The position numbers and the translations under genes are program-made. From Rhizobium sp. (GTDB lineage: Bacteria > Pseudomonadota > Alphaproteobacteria > Rhizobiales > Rhizobiaceae): a stretch of DNA of 64,000 nucleotides. The DNA is taken from assembly GCA_019739215.1 (NCBI GenBank), contig JAHHDR010000036.1, forward strand, positions 1-64,000, given 5' to 3'. This document shows positions 17,928-26,183 of the stretch, piece by piece. Under the pieces are notes generated by a model, which saw only the letters and a list, made by a program, of their open reading frames with translations, did no database searches and was not told where the DNA came from. How positions within the stretch are numbered: the first letter of the stretch is position 1; every line of letters starts with the position of its first letter.

Positions 17928-18437
17928 ATGGATATTTCCCTCATCGTGGCGGTGACGCGCAACAATGTCATCGGGCGGGACGGCGACCTGCCCTGGCGGC
18001 TGTCGACCGACCTTCGGCGGTTCAAGGCGCTCACGATGGGCAAGCCCGTGGTCATGGGACGGGTCTGCTATGATTCCATCGGCAAGCCGCTGCCGGGGCG
18101 GCCGAACATCGTCATCACACGCAATCGTGATTTCAAGGCCGAGGGCGTCATCATTTCCCATTCGCTCGACGATGCACTCACCCGGGCGGGTGACGAGGCG
18201 GGCAGGCTCGGAGCCCGGGAAATCGCGGTGATCGGCGGCGGCGTCGTGTATCGTGAAGCGATGGATCGGGCCACGATTCTTCACGTGACCCATATCGAGG
18301 CCGAGATCGACGGTGATACCGTCTTCCCCGCGATCGATCCGGATGTCTGGGTTCCGGGACCCGTGGAAGCGGTGCCGGCAGGCGAAAAGGACGATTATCC
18401 GACCCGGTTCGTCACCTATCGGCGCAGAAGCCGGTAA
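17928..18437 (+). CDS. folA: Dihydrofolate reductase
   Basis: A 169-residue DHFR. ISLIVAVTRNNVIGRDGDLPWRLSTDLRRFKALTMGKPVVMGRVCYDSIG covers the substrate pocket and first NADPH-binding loop; GRPNIVITRN and IAVIGGGVVYREAMD are the other cofactor loops. The ATG at 17928 is used; a GTG at 17922, overlapping the thyA stop codon as GTGA, would add two residues and could be the true coupled start. It regenerates tetrahydrofolate after ThyA. Confidence 0.95.
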   Translation: MDISLIVAVTRNNVIGRDGDLPWRLSTDLRRFKALTMGKPVVMGRVCYDSIGKPLPGRPNIVITRNRDFKAEGVIISHSLDDALTRAGDEAGRLGAREIAVIGGGVVYREAMDRATILHVTHIEAEIDGDTVFPAIDPDVWVPGPVEAVPAGEKDDYPTRFVTYRRRSR

Positions 18438-18572
18438 GGCCGACATATTTTGATCAAAAGGCGATGATCACGGGCGCTTTCCGTTGAAACCCCATGGCGG
18501 GATACCTATAACGGTTCCGGGATAGCGGGGGAGGCCAACTCCCCGGCTCGGATTTACACGCAAGAGGTATGG

Positions 18573-19679
18573 ATGCCCTGGAGTAATCAGAATGGCGGCG
18601 GCGGCCCATGGGGCGGCGGCGGCAATGGCGGAGGAAAGAACCAGGGGCCTTGGGGCCAGGGACCGAACCGTCCGCGAAACAATGGCGGCCCACCCGACCT
18701 GGACGAGATCATCCGCCGCAGCCAGGAACGGCTGAAGCGCTTCATGCCGGGCGGCATCAACGGCGGCGTGGTCATCATCGGCCTGCTTCTTCTGCTGGCC
18801 TTCTGGGCCACCCAGGCGGTCTATACCGTGCAGCCGGACGAGCGCGGCGTCGAGACGCTCTTCGGCAAGCCGAAGGAAGACATTTCCGGCCCCGGCCTGC
18901 ATTTCATGCTGTGGCCGATCGAAAATGTGCAGCTTGTCAATGTGAACGAACAGCAGCAGAAGATCGGAACCACCACGGGCGGGCAGCAGAGCGAAGGCCT
19001 GATGCTCACTGGCGACCAGAACATCGTCAATGTCGAGTTCTCGGTCCTTTTCTCGGTCAACGATCCACGTTCCTACATCTATAACGTCGCCGAGCCCGGC
19101 AGGACGCTGACGCAGGTCGCCGATTCGGTGATGCGCGAAGTGGTCGGTCGGCGTCCGGCGCAGGACATCTTCCGCGACAATCGCCAGGCGATCGCGCTCG
19201 AGGTCAAGGACGCACTCCAGGCAACGATGGATCTCTACAAGGCCGGCGTTTCCGTGAACACGGTTTCGATCGAAGACGTGTCGCCGCCGCGCGAAGTGTC
19301 GAGCGCCTTCGACGAGGTGCAGCGCGCCGAGCAGGACGAAGACAAGATGCTCGAGCAGGCCAACCAGTATGCCAACAAGATCCGCGGTGAGGCGAACGGT
19401 CAGGCCGCGCAGATCCGCGAAGCTGCCGCGGCTTACAAGAACCAGATCGTGCAGGAGGCGCTCGGTGAATCGCAGCGGTTCCTCAGCGTCTACGAGCAGT
19501 ATGTGAAGGCGCCGGACATCACCCGCAAGCGCCTCTATCTTGAAACCATGGAAAAGGTGCTGGGTGCCTCCAAGAAGGTGATCACCGATTCCGACACCAA
19601 TGCCAACGGCGTGCTGCCGCTCCTTCCGCTGAACGATCTCGTCAAGCCGAAGGAAAACACCGAGGGAGCACAGAAATGA
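18573..19679 (+). CDS. hflK: FtsH protease activity modulator HflK
   Basis: A 368-residue SPFH-domain membrane protein. The first 60 residues are glycine/asparagine-rich (SNQNGGGGPWGGGGNGGGKN), followed by one membrane helix (GGVVIIGLLLLLAFWATQAVYTV) and the band-7 domain (VQPDERGVETLFGKPKEDISGPGLHFMLWPIENV). HflK and HflC form a large ring around FtsH and limit its access to membrane substrates. The gene overlaps hflC by four bases (ATGA). A terminal segment KVLGASKKVITDSDTN is typical of HflK. Confidence 0.96.
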   Translation: MPWSNQNGGGGPWGGGGNGGGKNQGPWGQGPNRPRNNGGPPDLDEIIRRSQERLKRFMPGGINGGVVIIGLLLLLAFWATQAVYTVQPDERGVETLFGKPKEDISGPGLHFMLWPIENVQLVNVNEQQQKIGTTTGGQQSEGLMLTGDQNIVNVEFSVLFSVNDPRSYIYNVAEPGRTLTQVADSVMREVVGRRPAQDIFRDNRQAIALEVKDALQATMDLYKAGVSVNTVSIEDVSPPREVSSAFDEVQRAEQDEDKMLEQANQYANKIRGEANGQAAQIREAAAAYKNQIVQEALGESQRFLSVYEQYVKAPDITRKRLYLETMEKVLGASKKVITDSDTNANGVLPLLPLNDLVKPKENTEGAQK

Positions 19680-20602
19680 GCAACCGTATCGCACTTGCTG
19701 GCGGCGCCGTTCTGGTGCTGCTCTTCCTCATCTATTCGTCGTTCTTTGTCGTGAACCAGCGGCAGCAGGCGATCGTCATTCGCTTCGGTCAGATCACCGA
19801 CGTGAAGACCGATCCGGGCATCTATTTCAAGCTGCCCTTCGCGTTCCTTGATGCCGATCGCGTCCAGTATGTCTCGAACCAGGAACTGCGGCTCGACCTC
19901 GACAACATGCGCGTGCAGGTGTCGGGCGGCAAGTTCTACGAGGTGGATGCCTTCGTGGTCTACCGCATCACCAACGCCCGCCTGTTCCGCGAAATCGCGG
20001 CGGGTGACGTGGCACAGGCGGAGTCTCGGCTTCGTACCCGTCTCGATTCGGCCCTGCGCCGGGTCTACGGTCTGCGCGGCTTCGAATCCGCGCTGTCCAA
20101 GGAGCGCGCTTCGATGATGCAGGAGGTCCGCTCTGACATCACCAGGGATGCGGAATCGCTCGGACTGTCGATCACCGATGTCCGCATTCGCCGCACCGAC
20201 CTGACCAAGGAAGTGTCGCAGCAGACCTATGACCGCATGAAGGCCGAACGTCTGGCCGAGGCGGAAGCCATCCGCGCACGCGGCAACGAAGGCGCTCAGC
20301 GTCGTCGGGCCATCGCGGATCGCGGCCGTATCGAGATCATCGCCGCGGCACAGAAGGATGGTCAGATCCTGCGAGGCGAGGGCGAAGGCGAGCGCAACCG
20401 GATCTTCGGTGAGGCTTTCACGAGGGATTCAGAGTTCTATGCCTTCTATCGCTCGATGACGGCCTATACGCAGGCGCTGGGTCAGGGCGATTCCACCATG
20501 GTTCTGTCGCCGAACTCGGAGTTCTTCCAGTATTTCAACAGTGAAGTTCCGAATCTCGCGACCAAGCCTGCTACCACAGAGGCGGTGCCTGCCCAGCCGT
20601 AA
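19676..20602 (+). CDS. hflC: FtsH protease activity modulator HflC
   Basis: A 308-residue partner of HflK. It has an N-terminal membrane helix (IALAGGAVLVLLFLIYSSFFVV) and SPFH domain (NQRQQAIVIRFGQITDVKTDPGIYFKLPF). The conserved helical tail carries EAEAIRARGNEGAQRRRAIADR and the alanine/proline-rich C-terminus. Its stop codon overlaps the next ATG (TAATG), so transcription and translation continue into the DUF2065 gene and probably degP. Confidence 0.96.
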   Translation: MSNRIALAGGAVLVLLFLIYSSFFVVNQRQQAIVIRFGQITDVKTDPGIYFKLPFAFLDADRVQYVSNQELRLDLDNMRVQVSGGKFYEVDAFVVYRITNARLFREIAAGDVAQAESRLRTRLDSALRRVYGLRGFESALSKERASMMQEVRSDITRDAESLGLSITDVRIRRTDLTKEVSQQTYDRMKAERLAEAEAIRARGNEGAQRRRAIADRGRIEIIAAAQKDGQILRGEGEGERNRIFGEAFTRDSEFYAFYRSMTAYTQALGQGDSTMVLSPNSEFFQYFNSEVPNLATKPATTEAVPAQP

Positions 20603-20787
20603 TGACCGACTTTCTGGCAGGCGTGGCGTTCTTCCTGATCATCGAGGGGCTGCTCTATGCAGCGGCTCCCTCTTTTGTGAAGGGACTTGCCGCCATCCTG
20701 CCCGATTTTCCTGAGAGCCAGTTGCGGATCGGCGGTATCATCGCCATGGGAATCGGCGTGTTCGGCATTTGGCTGATCCGCGGCTGA
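20602..20787 (+). CDS. DUF2065 small membrane protein
   Basis: A 61-residue protein with two predicted membrane helices (FLAGVAFFLIIEGLLYAAAP and IGGIIAMGIGVFGIWLI) joined by a short loop. DUF2065 proteins are regularly encoded right after hflC, which is also the case here (TAATG overlap). They may belong to the HflKC assembly, but no activity has been assigned that I can state with confidence. Confidence 0.88.
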   Translation: MTDFLAGVAFFLIIEGLLYAAAPSFVKGLAAILPDFPESQLRIGGIIAMGIGVFGIWLIRG

Positions 20788-20811
20788 ACAGAGATTGAAA
20801 GGGCGTTGCGC

Positions 20812-22374
20812 ATGAGGAAGCTGTCCGGCCAGATCGGGGTCATTGCGCTCGGCATTGCGCTGATGCCTGCCATGTCCATGCCAGCGGTGGCACAGGACGC
20901 GCCCCAGGCGACCGGCCACAAGACCCAGCACGGGCCCGACTCCGTCTCGGACCTTGCCGAGGGCCTGATGGATTCCGTGGTGAACATCTCCATCACCCAG
21001 AATGCCAAGGCCGAGGGTGACGACGGGGTTCCGTCGCCTACCCTGCCGAAGGACGCGCCGTTCCAGGACCTGTTCGAGGATTATTTCAAGAACCGCAACA
21101 ACGAGGGGTCCAACACCGCGCGCAAGGTCAGCTCGCTCGGTTCGGGCTTCGTCGTGGATCCGACAGGCTATATCGTCACCAACAACCATGTCATCGAAGG
21201 CGCGTCAGAGATCGTTGTCAACTTCGCCAACGGCTCCAAGCTGACCGCCAAGCTGGTCGGAACGGACACGAAGACGGACATCGCTCTGCTGAAGGTCGAG
21301 CCGAAGACGCCGCTCAAGGCCGTGCCCTGGGGTGATTCGCGCCTGATGCGGATCGGCGACTGGGTGATGGCGATCGGAAATCCCTTCGGACTTGGCGGAT
21401 CGGTCTCGGTCGGAATCGTCTCGGCCCGAAACCGCAATCTCAATGCCGGGCCGTATGACAATTTCCTTCAGACGGATGCCGCGATCAACCGGGGCAATTC
21501 CGGCGGCCCCCTGTTCAACATGCTGGGCGAGGTCATCGGCGTCAACACCGCGATCTACTCGCCCTCCGGCGGTGGATCCGTCGGTATCGGCTTTGCCGTG
21601 CCGACCGAGCTTGCCTCGCATGTCGTCGCCCAACTCAAGGAGTTCGGCGAGGTGCGCCGCGGCTGGCTCGGTGTGCGGATCCAGCCAGTGACCGAGGACA
21701 TGATCGCCGGCCTCAAGCTTGCCACGCCGCGCGGCGCGCTGGTCTCGGGTGTTGTCAAGGGCGGGCCGGTGGAAAGCGGACCGATCCTGTCGGGTGATGT
21801 CGTGCTTCGTTTCGACGGCACGGAGATCGTCGAGATGCGCGACCTTCCGCGTGTCGTGGCAGAGAGCCCGATCGACAAGCCGCTCGATGTCGTGGTGATC
21901 CGAAACGGGCAGCAGATGACGCTCAAGGTCACGCTGGCCCGCCAGGTCGAGGATGAAAAGAAGAGCGACGCCGAGAAACTTGCGGAGCAACTCGACAATA
22001 ACGGCCTGGCCAAGCCACAGGGCCTGGATCCGGTCGCTCCCGACGACAAGGAGCCGGCGGACAAGCCGGTGACCGCCGCCGAAACGATGGGGTTGACGCT
22101 ATCGCCTCTGACAGCGGAGAACCGCAAGGAATTCTCCATTCCGGAGAGCGTGGAGGGCGTGCTGATCCTCGATGTGCCGACGAACACCGCAGCGCATGAG
22201 AAGGGTATCCGCAAGGGTGACGTGATCGTCGAAGTTGCCCAGAGCTTCATGGAATCGCCGGAGGACGTCGCCGACAAGATCCAGGAACTCAGGAAGGACG
22301 ATCGCCGCAACGCCTATCTGATGGTCGCCAACCAGAAGGGCGAACTCCGGCTGGTTGCTGTGCCGATAGAATAG
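20812..22374 (+). CDS. degP: Do/DegP-family periplasmic serine protease
   Basis: A 520-residue HtrA protease and chaperone for misfolded envelope proteins. A signal peptide (GVIALGIALMPAMSMPAVAQD) is followed by the trypsin-like domain with triad H126 (TNNHVIEG), D156 (KTDIALLK) and S230 (NRGNSGGPLFN). Two PDZ domains follow (GWLGVRIQPVTEDMI... and LTLSPLTAENRKEFSIPESVEGVLI). A linker rich in Asp/Lys/Pro separates them. The start at ATG 20812 gives a clean signal peptide. It is 24 bases behind the DUF2065 gene and likely in the same operon. Confidence 0.94.
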   Translation: MRKLSGQIGVIALGIALMPAMSMPAVAQDAPQATGHKTQHGPDSVSDLAEGLMDSVVNISITQNAKAEGDDGVPSPTLPKDAPFQDLFEDYFKNRNNEGSNTARKVSSLGSGFVVDPTGYIVTNNHVIEGASEIVVNFANGSKLTAKLVGTDTKTDIALLKVEPKTPLKAVPWGDSRLMRIGDWVMAIGNPFGLGGSVSVGIVSARNRNLNAGPYDNFLQTDAAINRGNSGGPLFNMLGEVIGVNTAIYSPSGGGSVGIGFAVPTELASHVVAQLKEFGEVRRGWLGVRIQPVTEDMIAGLKLATPRGALVSGVVKGGPVESGPILSGDVVLRFDGTEIVEMRDLPRVVAESPIDKPLDVVVIRNGQQMTLKVTLARQVEDEKKSDAEKLAEQLDNNGLAKPQGLDPVAPDDKEPADKPVTAAETMGLTLSPLTAENRKEFSIPESVEGVLILDVPTNTAAHEKGIRKGDVIVEVAQSFMESPEDVADKIQELRKDDRRNAYLMVANQKGELRLVAVPIE

Positions 22375-22393
22375 GCTCGCCGGGCGCAAGTCG

Positions 22394-23230
22394 TCACGGC
22401 GTCTTGCTGACTGGTTCGGGGATCCAACGATAGCCGATCTCCGAGGCATCGACATGGCCGAAGCACGGAAAGTCGAGATGCATGCCGGCGACGAGATGGC
22501 CATCGCGCGCCGCCTGGGCGAAGACGTGCTGACGACTGGCGGCAGACTGCTCCCGGTCTATATCATAGCTCATCGACACCTCCGGGTGCCGGAACTGGAT
22601 CGACGGGAGATGGACGACATCGCCCCAGATCAGTAGTTGCTCGCCGGCTGATCGGAGGCGCCAGCCGATATGACCCGCGGTATGACCGGGCAGAAACACG
22701 GCCTCGATGCCGGGGAATGCTTGGCCCGCCTCGATAAGACGGATACGATCGGCATAGGGCTCCAGAGCGTGCCGCATATAGTCCGGTGGCAGTTCGGTGC
22801 CACCATAGCGCGCCGCATGTTCCCGGCCATGCATAACCAGTTCGGCATTCGGGAACGCGGCCGTGCCATCGGGCAAGATCAATCCACCATAGTGATCGGT
22901 ATGCAGGTGCGTCATGAGCACGGTGCGGATGCGGTCCGGACCCAGGCCGGCCGCGAGGAGGCTGGCGCGGCCGAGGCCGAGTTCCGGATCGAGGTGCGGC
23001 GCACCGCCGGCGTCGATGAGGATCGAGTCTTCGCCCATGGACACGGCGAAGAAGGATGTCGGCAGCATCGGCGGATAGGGTCGGAGATCCCGGTCCTGCA
23101 GGCCACGTGCCTCCGCTTGGGAGATGTTCGTGGCCGCGTCGAGCGAGATTTCAACCATGCCATCGAAGATCGCGGTCACCACCATCTCGCCGATGCGGCG
23201 GCGATGGAAATCCCGCGTGGCGTCGTTCAC
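22394..23230 (-). CDS. Metallo-beta-lactamase-fold hydrolase
   Basis: A 278-residue MBL-fold protein. The metal-binding motif is HLHTDHYGG, with further ligands in FLPGHTAGHIGW and WGDVVHLPS and the late histidine in MHLDFPCFGH. This pattern is close to quorum-quenching lactonases and related broad hydrolases, but the substrate is not known. It begins four bases inside the end of serB (ATGA overlap), so it is co-transcribed behind serB. No signal peptide is visible. Confidence 0.88.
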   Translation of the reverse strand: MNDATRDFHRRRIGEMVVTAIFDGMVEISLDAATNISQAEARGLQDRDLRPYPPMLPTSFFAVSMGEDSILIDAGGAPHLDPELGLGRASLLAAGLGPDRIRTVLMTHLHTDHYGGLILPDGTAAFPNAELVMHGREHAARYGGTELPPDYMRHALEPYADRIRLIEAGQAFPGIEAVFLPGHTAGHIGWRLRSAGEQLLIWGDVVHLPSIQFRHPEVSMSYDIDREQSAASRQHVFAQAARDGHLVAGMHLDFPCFGHVDASEIGYRWIPEPVSKTP

Positions 23231-24114
23231 GACACGAAGTCCGACTTGCGGTAACCCTGGAGATAGAGCAGGGCCGTGAGGTCGCCGTGGTCGATGCGGA
23301 TATCGGCTTCAGCCGCCACTGCCGGCTTGGCATGAAGGGCGACGCCGGAGCCGGCGAGATGCAGCATTCCGAGGTCGTTGGCGCCGTCGCCCACGGCGAT
23401 GGCATCGGCGGGGGTGATGCCAAGGCGGGTGGCGATCTCGTTCAGCGCATCGACCTTGGCCTGCCTGCCGAGGATCGGCTCCGCGACTTCGCCGACGAGC
23501 CTGCCGTCCTGCTCGAGCAGCGTGTTCGCACGATGCTCGTCGAAGCCGATCATGGCCGCCACGCGGCTCGTGAAGCTGGTGAAGCCGCCCGAGACAAGGG
23601 CGGTATAGGCGCCTCGCGCCTTCATCGTGCGGACAAGCTCGGTGCCGCCTGAAGTCAGGGTGATGCGGCTTTCGATGACCTGGCCGATGACCGATGTATC
23701 GAGGTTCCTGAGCAATGCCACGCGCTCGCGCAACGCGGGCTCGAAGGCGATCTCGCCATTCATTGCGCGCGCGGTGATCGCGGCCACCCTATCCTTGAGA
23801 CCGACCTCGGCCGCCAGTTCGTCAATGCACTCCTGGCCGATCATCGTCGAATCCATGTCGGCGATCAGCAGTTTCTTGCGACGGGTTTCAGCCTGCTGGA
23901 CCGCAACGTCGACCGGCTCTCCGGCAATGGCCTCCCGCAGCAGCGCAAGATACTGGTCGGCGGTCATGTCTTCTGCGAGCGGAATATCGCAGGCAATGCC
24001 GTCCGCCAGCCAATAGAGCGGACGGCCCCCGACGGCGGCGGCGGCGGCTTCGCCGAGCCTGGCGGTCAGGACCGGATTTGACGGATTGGCGACAAGCGTG
24101 GCAACGAGGGCCAT
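23227..24114 (-). CDS. serB: Phosphoserine phosphatase
   Basis: A 295-residue HAD phosphatase, the last step of serine biosynthesis. The nucleophile motif is IADMDSTMIGQECIDELA (D86, D88). Motif II is TLTSGGTELVRTMKARGAYTALVSGGFTSF, and the late acidic motif is AIAVGDGANDLGMLHLAGSGVA. The N-terminal ~75 residues form the small regulatory-like domain found in rhizobial SerB. Its ATG (24112-24114) overlaps the divergent miaA ATG (24113-24115), so the two genes share a very compact divergent start region with promoters inside each other's coding sequence. Confidence 0.94.
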   Translation of the reverse strand: MALVATLVANPSNPVLTARLGEAAAAAVGGRPLYWLADGIACDIPLAEDMTADQYLALLREAIAGEPVDVAVQQAETRRKKLLIADMDSTMIGQECIDELAAEVGLKDRVAAITARAMNGEIAFEPALRERVALLRNLDTSVIGQVIESRITLTSGGTELVRTMKARGAYTALVSGGFTSFTSRVAAMIGFDEHRANTLLEQDGRLVGEVAEPILGRQAKVDALNEIATRLGITPADAIAVGDGANDLGMLHLAGSGVALHAKPAVAAEADIRIDHGDLTALLYLQGYRKSDFVS

Positions 24115-25015
24115 GAATACTTTTCCCGAGACGACAATGGATGCGATCCTGATAACCGGCCCGACCGCCAGCGGCAAGTCCGCGCTGGCGCTTGAACTTG
24201 CGCGGGCGCATGGCGGCGAGGTGATCAACGCCGATTCCATGCAGGTCTATGACACGCTCCGGGTCCTGACCGCGCGTCCCGATGTCGCCGAGATGGGCGG
24301 CATACGCCACCATCTCTACGGGACCATTCCAGCCGGTCAGGCCTTCTCCACGGGCGAGTGGCTGCGCGCCGTGGAAGGCGTCCTCGGGGACATCAGGTCC
24401 CGGGGCAAGCTTCCCATCTTCGTCGGGGGGACGGGTCTCTATTTCAAGGCGCTGGCAGGCGGTCTCTCGGACATGCCCGAGGTGCCGGCGGAGATCCGCG
24501 CCAGGTGGCGCCGCCGTCTCGATGAAGACGGACCCTGGGCGCTTCATGCGGAACTGGGCGCCCGCGACCCAGAGATGGCGGACCAGCTGAGCACGTCGGA
24601 CGGGCAGCGGATTGTCAGGGCGCTGGAAATCATGGAGGCATCCGGGCGCTCGCTGGCGTCGTTTCAGACAGGTGCCGGCAAGGCGCTGGTCGCCGCGACG
24701 CGGGCACGCAAGCTGATTGTCCAGCCCGATCGAACCGTGCTGCATGACAGGATCAACCGGCGCTTCGCAGCCATGTTCGACCACGGTGCGATCGAGGAGG
24801 TCGAGGCGCTTCTGCGGCTTGAGCTGTCCAGGGATCTGCCCGTCATGAAGGCGATCGGGGTGCCGCAGGTCGCGGCATTCCTGCGTGGGGAGCTGACGCG
24901 CGAGCAGGTCATCTCCCAGGCATCGGCCGCGACCCGGCAATATGCCAAGCGGCAGATGACCTGGTTCCGCAACCAGTTGGACGAGAGTTGGGAGCGGAAC
25001 ACAAATCCGGATTGA
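24113..25015 (+). CDS. miaA: tRNA dimethylallyltransferase
   Basis: A 300-residue MiaA that adds dimethylallyl to A37 of tRNAs reading UNN codons. The P-loop is ITGPTASGKSALALELA, followed by NADSMQVYDTLRVLTARP, HHLYGTIPAGQAFSTGEWL, FVGGTGLYFKALAGGLSDMP, and the C-terminal ATRQYAKRQMTWFRNQ. The ATG at 24113 is preferred; ATG 24137 (MDAILITGPT) would also give a full enzyme. It is divergent from serB with overlapping start codons. Confidence 0.94.
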   Translation: MNTFPETTMDAILITGPTASGKSALALELARAHGGEVINADSMQVYDTLRVLTARPDVAEMGGIRHHLYGTIPAGQAFSTGEWLRAVEGVLGDIRSRGKLPIFVGGTGLYFKALAGGLSDMPEVPAEIRARWRRRLDEDGPWALHAELGARDPEMADQLSTSDGQRIVRALEIMEASGRSLASFQTGAGKALVAATRARKLIVQPDRTVLHDRINRRFAAMFDHGAIEEVEALLRLELSRDLPVMKAIGVPQVAAFLRGELTREQVISQASAATRQYAKRQMTWFRNQLDESWERNTNPD

Positions 25016-25047
25016 CGGATTTCCATATATGGGAATAAATCTCATTT

Positions 25048-25620
25048 ATGGAATCAGCAAGCGCTCCTCCTTCCGGCCTCGACATGCAACTGGCGGCGCG
25101 GCTCCGTGGGCTGCGGGCCGAACGCAACTGGTCGCTCGACGATCTCGCGAAACGCAGCGGCGTCAGCCGGGCGACGCTGTCCCGCATGGAGAATGCCGAG
25201 GTCAGCCCGACCGCGAGCGTGCTCGGCCGGCTTTGTGCTGCCTATGGACTGACGATGTCGCGACTCATGCGACTGGCGGAAGAGGAATTTGAGCCGGTGG
25301 TCCGGCGCGAGGCGCAATGGGTCTGGCGGGATCGGGAGATCGCGTTCGAGCGCCGGTCCCTGTCGCCGCCCAACGCGGCGCTCTCTGGCGAGGTGATCGA
25401 GTGCAGCCTCGGTCCCGGCACGCGCATCGTCTATCCGCAACCCTCCAAGCCCGGGCTAGAGCATCATCTCGTCCTGGTCGAGGGCGCGTTGACGCTGGCC
25501 ATCGGCAATATCAGGCACGAACTGGCAGCGGGCGATTGCCTGCGCTACCAGCTGCATGGCAGCACGGAATTCGAAACGCCGCCGTTTTCGGGCGCGCGCT
25601 ACATTCTTTTCATGGTGTGA
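25048..25620 (+). CDS. XRE-family regulator with cupin sensor domain
   Basis: A 190-residue regulator. The N-terminal helix-turn-helix is LRGLRAERNWSLDDLAKRSGVSRATLSRMENAEVSPTAS. The C-terminal half is a small beta-barrel of the cupin type (GLEHHLVLVEGALTLAIGNIRHELAAGDCLRY and TEFETPPFSGARYILFMV). Such HipB/PuuR-like proteins respond to a small ligand held in the cupin. Eight bases separate it from a GNAT gene in the same direction, and the pair occurs together in related bacteria. The likely target is its own operon. Confidence 0.88.
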   Translation: MESASAPPSGLDMQLAARLRGLRAERNWSLDDLAKRSGVSRATLSRMENAEVSPTASVLGRLCAAYGLTMSRLMRLAEEEFEPVVRREAQWVWRDREIAFERRSLSPPNAALSGEVIECSLGPGTRIVYPQPSKPGLEHHLVLVEGALTLAIGNIRHELAAGDCLRYQLHGSTEFETPPFSGARYILFMV

Positions 25621-25628
25621 GGTGGGAC

Positions 25629-26183
25629 ATGACGGACCGGACGGCGATCGCGCGATTTTCAAGCGAGGATGTCGAGGCTCATCTGGCGGGGCTGACCGAG
25701 ATCCTGCACGCTAGCGTCATGGCCGGCGCGAGCATCAATTTCATCCTGCCCTATGCCCCATCGGATGCCGCCCGGTTCTGGATCGACAAGGTGCGCCCGG
25801 CACTGGATGGAGGCAAGCTGGTGATGCTGGTGAGCTGGGTGGAGGGAAGGATCGCCGGCACCGTGCAACTCGATTGCGACATGCCGCCGAACCAGCCTCA
25901 TCGCGCCGAGATTCGCAAACTGATGGTCCATCCAGCGTTCCGAAACCGGGGCATCGCACGGGCATTGATGATGGAGATCGAGCGAGTGGCGGCCGATCAG
26001 GGGCGCAGCCTGATCACGCTCGACACGCGAACCGGTGACAAAGCCGAGCCACTCTACGCCTCGCTCGGCTACGTGACGTTCGGCATCGTGCCGGGTTATG
26101 CGCGCGACGTGTCCGAAGACCGTTTCGACGACTGCAGCTTCATGTACAAGCGTCTTGGGCCGCAGCCCGGCGCTAGCGTTTGA
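25629..26183 (+). CDS. GNAT-family N-acetyltransferase
   Basis: A 184-residue acetyltransferase. The acetyl-CoA-binding segment is EIRKLMVHPAFRNRGIARALMMEIERVA (motif A, R-x-x-G-I-A), followed by LDTRTGDKAEPLYASLGYVTFGIVPGYA (motif B). The N-terminal part (ASINFILPYAPSDAARFWIDKVRPAL) is typical of the subgroup paired with XRE-cupin regulators. Substrate unknown. Its 3' end overlaps the convergent HerA-like gene by 11 bases. Confidence 0.88.
   Translation: MTDRTAIARFSSEDVEAHLAGLTEILHASVMAGASINFILPYAPSDAARFWIDKVRPALDGGKLVMLVSWVEGRIAGTVQLDCDMPPNQPHRAEIRKLMVHPAFRNRGIARALMMEIERVAADQGRSLITLDTRTGDKAEPLYASLGYVTFGIVPGYARDVSEDRFDDCSFMYKRLGPQPGASV

Noticed and set aside
18448..18459. Palindrome TTTTGATCAAAA before hflK
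   Set aside because: Only 12 bases and AT-rich; too short to call an operator without conservation data.
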